DNA from: Gavia stellata
Taxonomy: Eukaryota; Chordata; Aves; Gaviiformes; Gaviidae
DNA: 64,000 nucleotides
Direction of reading: 5' to 3'
NCBI RefSeq assembly: GCF_030936135.1
Contig: NC_082619.1
Coordinates: forward strand, 2,173,208-2,237,207
In this document: one piece after another, positions 24,401 through 36,600 of the stretch
How positions within the stretch are numbered: the stretch's first letter is position 1
Layout of the letters: the number at the start of each line of letters is the position of its first letter
Made by a program: the position numbers and the translations under genes
Notes under the pieces: model-generated
Database searches by the model: none
Seen by the model: only the letters and a program-made list of their open reading frames with translations
What the model was told of the DNA's origin: nothing

Positions 24401-27045
24401 GAAACCTTTGTTGAATTTAAAGCATCTTTAGATGGAGGTCATTCCTCCAGTACACAACTGCTGACATGAGATGTCTCTGAAAGCAGCTTTTTCATTTGAT
24501 GTATATGCATGTGTCCCCACCTTCTTCTCATTTTGGAGGAGAAAGAAGAAAGGTAGCAAACAGGTTCAGATACAGCTGAGATGAGACCATACACTGCCGT
24601 TTGATGTTTTTCTGTGGGCTTCTCTCTAGTGCTCCACGCTCACTGACTAACCATTAAGGTTCTTTTAGAGTACATCAATGCCTTTCTAATGTATTTAGCT
24701 GACAAAATCTCCCAAACAATTCCTCTTGAAGCTGTTTCAAGCAACAGGAGCTAAGCCAGGCTGTTTTATAGGAATGGGTGTTGACTCACATCTCAGTACA
24801 AGTGCAGAAACATGCTGATTTCAGCCCTTTCCTGCATTAGGAAAGAGTCTTGAGCCAATCAAAAAAACATTTACATTCAAGCAGCATCTTCCTATGTGTA
24901 CAGGCCCTCCACACACAAGCTCTCCTCATACTCCTCCTCTGCTACACTTACGACAAAGAGGCTATCAACAGTTCTATGCTCTCATCATGGCCTTCTGCAC
25001 ACAGGAAAAACCCCACTTCTCTCCTCTGGAAGCTCCTGAGAATACCCGACTTGGCACTGAATCTGCAGTGGCATCTCATAGCCAGAGCACCTGGCAGGAG
25101 CCTACTTCTGCGTTCAGCCTGCCTGGATGTGCAAAAAGTGAGGAGGAAGGAGTCACTGGATTTGCAAAGGACTTGAGAGGAGGAAGCGTGGCAGAAGAAA
25201 TGGGATGGCTGAGCAAATTGAGTGGCTTGAAAATTAAGAGTTTTTTCAAGAAAGGCACACAAATACAAAAGAGACTATACTGAAAACCCCTACAGAAGGA
25301 GGAGCAAGTGGCCTGGAGTTGGGTTACATGTGGTGAGTATCATCTCCATTTCAGCCCAGATGGCCAGCTGACAAGCATTTGAGTGGGACCAGCCATGTTT
25401 GTACAAATCCCAGAGCACTTCATCACACATGCACCACTTTGACTCCATGCCTTGTTTTCCTCCTGGTCAGGCATCATGCCAGCTATTCCCTTCCACACAT
25501 ACTCTCCCCTTTCTCTGTCCTGCATGATTTATATGGCATTTAAATAATAAATTGCATGGACTTTGTGGAATTTATAGCGCTCAAAGTAGGTCATTAACTA
25601 AATCACTGTATAATTCATATAAATGAACCTCGATCTTGCAGTGTGAGGATTTTGTTGAAAAAATCAATCCACAGAGTTTATAAAATTGAAGGATTGTCAG
25701 GGATTTGCAATGTTTAGGTTCTGTATATACTTAGAGTAAGAATATGAGAGTGATTTATGTAGGATGACACCTCCGTTTTCACTCACTCAGCTGGACTTCT
25801 CTGCCTCTGTCCCCCAGCCTTGCCTCTGAACGATTCTCATCTGGGGAAATCATTGCCCTCTGAGGGAAACAAAACCTTCCTCCCTAAACCCTCAGGCAGG
25901 AACCTTACAGTAATCCTTATTAGAGCTGTACAGAAACAGCAAGGCACAGTAAATTAGTATTTTGTCAGAGAGGTAACCCTGGGGTGTGACTTCACTGTGA
26001 GCCCATGGGGTGATAAGCTCCAGCAGACAGCACTGAAAAGTCTCAATGCTCAAACAAACCCACTATCCTCAGAAAAGGGTCAATGCAAGTGCCAGTGTAG
26101 GCCAGGCCAGGACATAGAGACAAGTTGCATCTAAGGACAGAGAAAGCACAGTCACAGAGCATTCAGCACAGAAGTTGCACTTGAACAAAACTTCCAAGAA
26201 ACAAGCTTGCATCTAGCAGCTGCTTAGTAACGATCGCTGAAACATGAAGAAATAGCAAGAGCTAAAGTTTAAATAGGCATGTCTAGTAAGAAAGAACTGA
26301 TTTACCTACAAATCCCTGGGCCAAAGCAAACAGGAAAGAAAACCTGGGTACAAGGCAAGCTCTTTACTTTCCTCTAGGACATGACAGCAAGTCAGAAAGA
26401 TTTGCATCCCAGAGGACTAACAGGATCCAGTACCTGCACACTGAACAACCAGGCTGTGAGAGGCTTAACTAAAGCCCTTCATCTTATATTAATACAATTC
26501 TTGGTAGATAATTAACTGTGGTCCCTCTTCACCTTTGATAAATTGAGCACTGGTGCCCACATGCGCTCTCCAGATAGCACCATTCATTAGTTAGTCATTC
26601 GCGGATGCTGCTATTTCAGAGGAGATGCTAAATCTTACCCACAGGCAGAAGGATCAGCCACAGCCAGCTCCGGCTGGCCAGAGCTGCTGAACTGGAGCAA
26701 ACAAACTGATCACATTGTGCCAGGCAAACAGCAGGAGAGAGACCAGGTCAAGTCTCTAAGCTGGGGGATCCCACAGCCCCCCAAATCAGTGAAAGGCAGG
26801 AGTCCCTCTGCTAATTATTCACCAGGTTTCAAAATGGCAAAAGTGTCCTTCCCATGTGAAGTCAGGTCCTTCTCTTGTACAAAATGTGAAGGTATTTGTT
26901 CATTCGCTTTATGCTTTCTGATGTTATGCCTCAGCCAGATAGCCCTTTTATTCATGGTTGTTACAGTTGAAGTTAACTGCCAGCTGCCTTTGGTGTGCTT
27001 AAAGTTGCTCAGATCTTAGCTGAAAGTTGGCTGTGCATTTGAAGT

Positions 27046-27165
27046 ACAGGACTGGGAATTAGGAAGCAATTCTTGGCTCTGCTATAGACTCTCTTTATGG
27101 CCATGGCACATCACTTAATTCATCCGCTCCTTGCTTCCACCTCTGCAAAAGAAGGTAAGAATAGA
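27046..27165 (+). repeat. MIR-like CORE-SINE, long fragment
   Basis: This is the best-preserved MIR core in the window. In order it shows acaggactgggaattagga, ttcttggctctgctatagac, atggcacatcacttaattca, and a weakened ctctgcaaaagaaggtaag end. It spans most of the SINE body. Confidence 0.65.
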
Positions 27166-30100
27166 AATTTTCTCCTCCTTTGTATCTCTCATATTCAGAT
27201 GGAAGCACTTAAAGGAAAAGACAAGCCTTAGTTCTCTAAGGACAGCAACTAGCACAATGACTTCAGGAGAGACTTTTCGTCTTTACCATAGTAATACAAG
27301 TAGGTGATGATAAAGGGCAAAACCAAGTAAATTCATTTTCCCTGATCAGGACAAAGCAGCTGTGTTCTGTTCATTTCCTCAGTTTGTATGCTGGCACTAG
27401 CACAAGCCCGGGCATTTGCAGAGCTCACACCGCAGAATACATTGATCTGGTAGGGGTTCTTGAACAAAAGCATTAAAGAAAAAGTTTCTCCACGACAGAG
27501 TAGACATTCACAGAATCCACAAACCTACTTATCAGAGTACATGCCATTTTAAGAAACATCCAATTTAAGAGTTAAACCTAAATCACGTGGTAGACTCTTT
27601 TGAAGTACAAGCTCAGTCTGTTGTGCCTACAGTCCTCCTCCATCAGAGGCTTGACAGGCTTCATGCTTCCTAAGAGCCCTGGCTTCATCTCTGAGGATAG
27701 CAAAACAGTGGGCATAACTACTGCTCGATGGACATAAACCTCTCTACCTGCTGTACGTGCTGACTAGATCTAGGGAGCTCTGAGACCAGGGGTTCACCTG
27801 CTGTAGCACATCATCTGCCTCTCGCTGCTCATAATTGAGTATCAAGAAAGGCTTTTGGATTAATTCTTAGTTTCCCATGCTGCTTCTCTTCAACAGCATT
27901 GGACTGTACTGACAGATGAAGGGAGGGAAAGAGGAGGGAGAATGAATAAATGAAAGTGCATAAATGAATGCAAAGTATTTACCGAAGTACTGGCCCAGGC
28001 ATAGAGCACAGGGATTCTTACTGACAAGAGCTTTGTACAGCACCAATAGCCAACAAAACTGCTCCTCACCCCCACGGGTGCCCAACTTAAGTAAACACAG
28101 CAAGCAAAATAATAGGAGAGGGACAATAAGTGTTTTAGTCTGCCCTTACTGCATTTGTATAACTTTGAAAGTACCACTGGAACACAGCATCACTCTCAAA
28201 TGAACCTTCATCAAACATCATTGTTTAAAGCCAGTGAAAACCAAGCAACTTGCTGATATTCACAGGGTGGTAAAGTATTTTTGTACCTTTTTTAATGTTA
28301 GCACCTAAGAAATAGCAGGTAATTTACATGTAATTTATCAACAATGAGCAGAGGTGCTCTCTGGTTGGAAAAGGGAGGACAGATTGTTCTGCTCCAACAA
28401 TTTACTCAATCAATATTGTCAAAGGCTCTGCAGTGCCCAAGTAGGAAACAGAAGAGACTCACAGAAGACAGGAGAGTTGAGAAATACTGCAGGGATATTG
28501 GTCCCCCATGCTGGACTTTCCATTATTGAAGATTGATTTGCTAGTCACGGTTAAACAGCAATTTAAAGAATTGACTGTGCTTTCATCAAATGTGTTTCAC
28601 CAAACCATAAAAGGGGATACATCATTGCAACTCTTGCACTACATTCAACCCAGAAACGGGCTACGGGTTTTCAGGAAGGGAAACCAGGCCTGGCTAACAC
28701 TGCCAGGGATTGGGCTGATCAGGTTAAAGCTAGCTCTTGTATATCCTGAGGGGTTTATGCTGTTGTGTTCTGTGAAAAAGTGAACCACATCCATATCTTT
28801 ATAATTTGGGTACTCTTTCAATATATTTTGAGTAATCAGTATGGTTGTTTTGGGACTTTCTAGCCCCAGAGCCACCTTAGAAGGCCAAACAGGAGCAGAG
28901 ATGGAATGGATAGTCCATGCAGCATTTACCTTCGCTCAGTTGCCTATGTCCTGCCTTTCCTCTCCAGCCCCATATCTGACCCAGGGCTCCTCTCAACCCT
29001 CTGCACCCCTCAGAGCTCCTGACGCCGGCAGCAAAGAGCAGAGTTTTCCTCTGTGTGGTACCACCGAGGGTATTTTTGTGCCCAGCTAGCCCCCCCCAGT
29101 GCCAGCACCTCTCCGTGTTGCCCCGCAGCAGATGGGCAGCCCTGGAGGGTCCAGCTTGCCCGTGCGCCTACTCCCTGCAGAAATCCAATTCCCCATCCTT
29201 TCCATGCACCAATAATCACCTTGTCACATGGTGAGAGGAACATGCTAGCATTCCTCCAAAACACCATCAGGTATTGTAATCCGCACTTTGCTTCCTGCTG
29301 CCCTAGTGGAAAACTGCCCTTTTATTAATCTGAAGAAGGGGTGTGTTTCACATAGTGAGAGATGCTGGGAAATCCTACGTCAAAGGGGTGGAAGCAAGCA
29401 AGGATACGAACCTGCTGCTTTCTTTCTGAGGAGAGTAAACACATCTCCTTAAATCAGGGCCCAAAAGATTACTGGGACAGCAGCTGTGGGAACAGACACA
29501 TCTCTGGAGGGACACGTCTCATATTGACCAGTCTGGTGTTGATCAATAGAGATTTGCAGAAGACGAGAGCAGGTCTCTGATTTCCCCCTGCTGAGGGATT
29601 TCTTCCCATGGCATCTCTCCGACCCTAGGACTGCATCCATCTCTGACAGCTCAGCGGATCTGCCCATACCATTAGCACATTCTGCAGTCGCGCACATCAT
29701 TCATGCATGCTCCAGGCACTCTGGACCGTGGTGAGGGAAAGCCTGCCCCGGACCTTAGCGCGATCAGACAGGCTGAGATGGGAAAAGCTGACCAGGCTAC
29801 ATGCAGTCAACCCACCTCAGCCTTCTTGTGGCTACAGCCATAAGCACGCCCCTGTGAAATGCCCTGTGCTACATCTCACTGCAGCTCCTGCAGCCTTCTG
29901 AGTTTTTCCATGCTATTGTGGGACAAGGCAGTCATTGATGGAGAGGGACCACACTCCAGTCCCCCCATTCATGTTTTTCCATCCTGACAGACTGTGAAAA
30001 TATCCTTTAAACTCTGCAGGTAGCAGAGTGGATGAGAAGTCTGCCTCCAAACCCTGCACAAGGCAAATAATCTAGCACACTCTTGACTCAAGCCTGATCT

Positions 30101-31117
30101 AGTTGTAAGATCAGTCCCTTGTTCTCTACTTCTTTCTTTTCTTCTCCCCCCACTCTTCTCCATCCTAACACAGTTTAAACTCCATCCGAATGATACTTAA
30201 TTACAACTGATGGAAGTCCCGGCTCATGTAGGGGCTAGGAACTGAAAGTAATTGTGCCTTGGAGGCCCTGGAGGTGTTTGGGTAACGCTTCATATTGCGC
30301 CATGCAAACGTAATGCTGCAACCTTGCCTTAGAAACGTCTCTGCCGCTGCCTGTTCAAGCCTCATCTGCATGAGACCATTTGTGAATGGGCACTTGTTAT
30401 GAAATAGGCTCCATTTTCTAAATCATTGGGTCATGTGCAAGGTGTTTGTTCAGAACTATCGAAGAGAGCAAGGTGTAAGGTTTCCCACAAAGTCTTTGAT
30501 CAGCCTTCTAACTAGTCTCAGAGCACTGCCCTTTCCTGCTCACGCTTCTCAAGTAACCGTCCAGTTCAGCCTACACCAATGCCACTGGGGTCCTGCTAGC
30601 AAATTGCCCGTAACCCCTCATTTCACTGACTTGGCTGTTCCTTGTCTCCCACAGCCTCAAACCACCTGGCACAGGAAGTAGGTAGGGCTGTAAATGCTGA
30701 TGCCCCTTCCCTGTGAGCAAAACAGTACCCCAGGAAATCTGTTAACTCTATGTCTTCATCCCTTCTGTTTTCTATTTGTATGTCAGTGTGAGCAAGTCCT
30801 CATTTGGTTTGACTTTAGGTTCAGTGACATTTTCATTAATACCCATCACATGTGTTCCTAGACCCAGATTTTCAGTCTTGTCTCAGACTTCTGTATCTAT
30901 GCATCTGTAAATCCTCATCCTGGCCTCTTTTCTTACAACTTTTTGAATAAAAACACAGGCAAGACTCCGAGTCCAGGCCTGTCTATGGATTGATGAGTCT
31001 CAGTCATTTAAAAATCCATCTGGTTACATCAGAATAAATCACCAATGTCTATATGATCATATAGACCAGTGGGGTCTCAGAGGGATTTTGCAGGATGTGC
31101 TGTCTCAAGTGCTGGGT

Positions 31118-31240
31118 GTCTCTCTGCCTCTGCTTCACCAGCTGTAAAAAGGGAAGACTTACACTCACTGCTTTGTAAAGCACCTCAAACTCTACAGATG
31201 AAAAGTATCACTTTAGTGCAGGACAATACTATTACACCAA
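31118..31240 (+). repeat. amniote CORE-SINE 3' part (MIR1_Amn-like)
   Basis: Shows the MIR string ctgcctctgcttcaccagct then gtaaaaaggg, followed by the amniote-type tail tttgtaaagcacctcaaact and ctacagatgaaaagtatcac. It is the same family as the minus-strand copy at 24,314. Confidence 0.65.
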
Positions 31241-33600
31241 TTAGGCAAATTATATGAGGATTAAGCTTATTTAAGCATCCCTAACAAAGACCAGCACTGA
31301 GGCAAGTGCTGCATCCTTTGCAGCTGACGCAGCATCCCCACATTTCTGTTCCTTCAGCCTGATTGCCCATGCTGGGGTCAACCGAGACATCCACCTCAGA
31401 GCCCCAGCTCCTTACCATCTTCGGGAGTCTCAGTGTTAGGGCTCCCCTATGGACAGGTGGCTCTTCAAACAAGGGAGGGTCCTTGAGACCCAACAGAGTC
31501 CACCCACCGCACACAGAGAGACTCGGGCGGCTTGTGCCAATCCGCACAGACTGGAGCTCCTGCTGACAATAAGTGTTTTGCCACTCTTGCTAAAATAGAT
31601 CAGCAGTGATTGTGCTTCTCCTTACAGCCAGCCCTGACCTTGCTGTTCTCCAGTGTCTGGGCAGATGTGTGTATCAGTACATTTGTGTAAGCATAGGTGC
31701 ATCCAAATATGCCCTCACCCACCTCTGGAGCAGTTCTGTTGCTGGAGCGTATTTGTACCTAAACAGAAACAGCTCCATGGCCAGGCAGTGTGCAGGTCTG
31801 TGGGGAGAAGGAGAAGCTAAGATTGAATAGTGATCTTTTGATGTATATTCTCATGTTGAGCAGCATGGTAAGCCTGGGAGTCCAGAAGCCCTGGGTGTGC
31901 TGCAGAGATCTGGGTGCCTTTATTCCACCCATTTTAGAAAACATTTTATTTGCAATGCCAGTTTGCTTTCATGGCTGCACTGCCTTCTCTGGGAGTGAGG
32001 TCCTTGTCACTTTGAAGATCCTAGCTATTTGACTGCTTTGAATTCATTTGTTTAATGAACCTCAGGGGGCCACTGCTCTAAAGCATTCCCAAACATGTTC
32101 AGAGCTTTGCAGTTTCTCTACTAATTAGGGACTCCTTTGGGGCTAAACACAAGAGGTTCTGCTGCTGTGTTTGAAGCCAGCAGTAAGCCAAGTCAGAGCC
32201 AAATCTCCAACTCAAGTGAAGCATTTTTAATATTTTTCCTCCTTTATTTTTTCTTCTCCCCAGTCAGTGCAAAGTTGCCAGCCACAAACACAAATGACTC
32301 GGGTCAAGGCGCTCCGGGACAGAGAGAAGCATTTTATCAAATCATGATTAAAACAGCCAAGTCCTGCAGTGTTCTTCTTTGCACATGCGCACTGTTCCTC
32401 AGTAGACATTCCACAGCCCTCTCTTCCACCAGCCCTTTCCTCAGTGCCTGTTAACCTACTTATTTACTATTCAAGGCTCCTAGCAGCTAAAACTGCAGAT
32501 CAGATTGCTCATTAGTCACTATCCAGGAACATGCCAACCTCAGCACTTGCAAGGTCAGAGCATGGCCCAGGTGACAGATCTCATGCAGCCAGGCACAGGC
32601 CACATGTTGCATTACTTACAGGGGCTTAGGGTGGCAAAACAGGGGAAAGATCTCCTTTTGAAGTGCCTCAAGGATGTGGGAGTGTCATGGCCGAGAGATG
32701 CAAGACAAAAGCCACTCACAGCAGCTTTTCTTAACGCAAGAGCTTTCTCTTTCCCTTCTTTCCTTCGCAGTGCCTGGCCCTTTACAGCTTGCCTACCAGA
32801 AAGGTGAAATGCACATGTCCTGGTTTAAAAAAAATAACGATTTATACTTGTCAGAGGGAACCAGGAAAGAAATTGGTATCTTTTGCAATTCATTACAGCA
32901 GCTTTATTACCCCTCAGAATTTCCCAAAAGAAAGTTCTGCTCAGAATCGACTCCACAGCACCCAGGGCACCAAGAGTCCTGCAGAATTAATTGCCAGGCA
33001 CTTCAATTATTGATTAAATAGGAAACTCCCAAATACCATCAGAACATGATGATTAAACATGTACCACTGATTGGACACATCCTCTCTCCCTTCCAGTCTC
33101 ACTGGAAGTCATCTTCCTGTTGACAAAGTTCGGAAGGACAAATATATAATAGGAAGCAGCAATGGTAAATAAATATAGTCTCACCAGAGAGCTAGAAACC
33201 ACCTTCCTGGGATAAAGCTGCAGATACCTTATCCAGGACCCCACATACCAGCCGGGGTCAATCTGAAGCCAGGAAAATTGCTCATTGCCCATCTTCAATT
33301 TGGCAGCTGTATCAGTAGCATCAGGCATTCTTCCAGGTGCTGTCTCCTGTCTCAGGTATCAGCTTTTGATATGCCCCATCTGCCCTATCAAGTGCTGCCA
33401 GTAAAGGTAACAAGGCAGAAAAACATCACAGGTCCTTAAAATAAATATCTGCACCCACAGAGGGGAAATCTGGAGCTGTAAGTGGGCTCAGAGTTAAGGC
33501 TCATGTTCGGGAGGACAATTCCTGCCCTGAGAGCTCACTGTTAGAAGGGAACGCAGAGCGCAACCAAGTCAGGGACTTGTGCTTGCTCACACCGCGCTTC

Positions 33601-36600
33601 CTAGAGACAGATCCAAGGGGATGCCAGCAGGATCAGTGGTTTGTACTGGAGCTCTTTAACTTGCTCCCCCCCCAACAGAGAATCAGGACCTCAGCACGTG
33701 TTTTACACCCCGAAACACAAGGCTGAGCGATGAATGCTCTCCGCAGCAGAGCTTCCTCAGGCCCAGACACTGTCCCCAGACTCCCGCCGTCCTCCCGCTC
33801 CCCGTGCCAGCGGTCCCCATTGCCGCTGCCCAGCCTGGCAAAGCCTGTGCCAGCTGCCAGCCAAGGAGCGCCAGCCAAGGAGCACCCGCCAAGGAGCGCC
33901 AGCCAAGGAGCGCCAGCCAAGGAGCGCCAGCCAAGGAGCGCCAGCCACCGCAGGAAGGCTCTGCATCCAGCCCCCCGTCCCGGGCTGGGAAGAGCAAGCC
34001 TCGGAAGCTGCCAGGGTGGCTTGTAATCCTCACAGCTCTCACAAGAGGTCACTGCTGCTTAGTTAAAGCCATCAGGGCAACCGTGCTGCCAAGCCCAAGA
34101 CTCAAAGCAGCCTCTCAGGCAGAGCCTGCAAGCCCTTGGGCTCCTGGGACCTGGAACATCTCCACAACTGGCCACTGTAGCCTGAGCCATCTCCAGCACC
34201 TTCTGACACTTCCTCACCACCTCCAGAAATAGCCTCTTTCAACAGAAAAATGCCAGATGGACAGAGCTTCTCACACCACCCTGTCTCCCCATGCATACTC
34301 CTCTTTGCCCCCTCCACCTGAAGTTTGAGCATCAGGGAAGTTAAAAAACTCGGGGATGCACCCCTGGGAGGCAGGAAGGGACCACAGTGACTAGCAGATA
34401 CTCTCCTCTGCAGCCCTTAAAGGCAAAGCTGGTTATGGCAGAAGCAAGCCAGGCAAATTCCAGCCCAAGACTGCAGTCCCCAGACCACCACAGCCACATC
34501 CTCTCACATAAAGCCCCTCTTGCTTCCCCCCTTCCTTCAGACCCAATTTCCCCACATACCTTTACCCCAACAACACAGGGAACAGCACTTCCAACTCTTC
34601 CACTGCCCCAGCCCCACTTATACTCTCAGCAGCACTCACACCTGTGAAGCTCAGCCTCAGTCTTCGTAACCCTTTCAGCCCCTCACCCAGCCACAGCACC
34701 CTTCAGAGTCTGCAATGAATATGAAAGAGAAATCCCCCTTCCCAACTATACCCTGCACCCCACTCAGCACCCCAGGCATTTGGCCATTGTTGGAAATGTG
34801 GCTATGGATGACATGAGGGCTGTGGACTGCCCACATAAGGAGGAGAGTGCACAAGAAGCAGAGGTGGCTGAAAAGACATCCTCTCTTTCTCCTTTGCTCC
34901 TTCCCGAGGGTTGTTTGCGTGCAGTCATGGCTGGGCTTGGCGGAATCCCTGCCTCCGCCAGCCGATGCTGCCTGCTCCTGCCACTGTGTGACAGGGTGTA
35001 TGTAAAATATAAATCCGGCCACAGGAGAAAATCGCTTCCCAGGAAGCAGGAGGCAGTGGGGCTGGATCAGAGCCACGGTGCAACCTGGCACCCAGTTTCC
35101 CTGCAGCTTGCCCTGCTCCCCACTCTCTGCCAGCACCCCATCTCCCCCTGCCACGGGGCAGAGAGGGAGCAGCCAGCGGCGGGGGGGAACCTGCGGGCTG
35201 GAAGGGTTTTCCCACACCTTCTCTCACTGAGCTGCACCAGAGAGTCACTGTTGGGGTTAGCACTTGACTTAACAAATTGCATGGGTTCCCACACAGCCAC
35301 CAAGGAAAGGAAGATAGATTCTAGGGACAGCACCCACCTGATTCCCCACAGGACAGCGTGGCCCACATTCCCAGCTGTGCTGGGCCTAGCTGGGGTGGTT
35401 GCTGAGCCCCTCTGCAGTGGGGCAGGCAAAGGAAGGGCAGGTTTTTACCTGCCCCTTTTCTTGGTCCTGTGCCAGCACACACCAGAACCAGGACAGCAAA
35501 CCCAGGCACAGCTGGTGGAAAGCTGCTGCCATCCTCTGGGCAGCCTGTCTCCATCTGGCACCCTTTTCCCATCAGCTGTTTTTCCCAAGGGCTATTGCTC
35601 CCTCCTGTCCCTAATCCCTACCCCTGAGGCTACCTGCCTTCCCCTGCAGCCCCCCCGCAGCGCAGGAGCCTCTGACAGCTGCCTGTGCCTGTGGCACTGA
35701 GGCAGAAGCCACCACCCCTGCAAACAGGGTGTTCCCTCTGCATTGTGTGATAACGCTTCTGTACAAACAGGCTTCCTTCCAAAGACAAATAAGCCGTGTG
35801 ACACGGTGACAGGGTGCCCACTGAGCTCCTGCTGTGCTCTGTTTGGATGTGCAGGGCTCGGATCCCACCTAGGCAAACTCCCCAAGGTGGTGTGACAAGT
35901 ACTTGCACCCCAGTGCTGACGTCTGTCCTCAGACCAGACCTGCTCGAGATGGCACTGAAACACCTGCACTGCTCTGGACAGATTTCTCTCCCTTTCCCAT
36001 GGACAGGTTTGGGGACAGAAGGAACTGTAGTGGAAACCCCAGGAAACCCTCCAAATGCTGAACAGGAAGACTGCAGTAGTGGCACCAGGACAGCCAACAA
36101 GGCTTTCTTTTCAGAAAGGCTCAGCAGATGTAAAAAGAGGACAAGAATTCCTGTGGTCCAGGGGGGGCTGCAGGTGACAGCAGACACCTCTTCTCCATTT
36201 TGGGGAGAGAGGAGGCAGAGGAGGCAAATAAACCCGGCCACTGTTCTGTAGACCTTCAAGTCCCAGAGAGAGCAAACTCCTGGCTGCTATTTCTCCTATC
36301 TCTTGTGATCAAGGATCGTTTCGGGACCAAACTTCTTGGGCTGTCCCCAGTGCAAAACAAGAGATTTGCAGTGACCTCTGCATCCCTGCCAGGAGAGCTC
36401 CTGCACCTGGGCTGTCTCACCTTTCTGCCTTGGGCAGCTTTGCATGAGCAATCAGTGGCCATTTGCATAAGGATGTGACAAGCCTATTGCTGCAGAATGA
36501 CCAGGCTCCATTTACCCAAATGCTACACACTCCCTTCAGCAACAGGCCCTGCCTCGCAGCACAATAGGATGTAACTTCATGTATGTTTTGTCTCATAGGT

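Larger units (their letters stand above)
12013..33600. other. intergenic desert with scattered old SINE fragments
   Basis: No coding exon can be supported. The longest plus-strand open frame (17,016-17,594, 192 codons) has no recognisable domain. The block contains the MIR-like fragments listed separately, the palindromic repeat at 14,175, and AT-rich stretches (12,285-12,420, 13,590-13,800, 21,120-21,250, 25,525-25,700, 26,480-26,620) with the look of non-coding regulatory DNA. That last point is only an impression, since no alignment was possible. Confidence 0.6.

Noticed and set aside
33633..34066. Repetitive ORFs with a periodic Ala/Leu/Trp or Gln/Pro/Arg/Ser pattern
   Set aside because: Translations of the 14-bp minisatellite in different frames, not a repeat protein.
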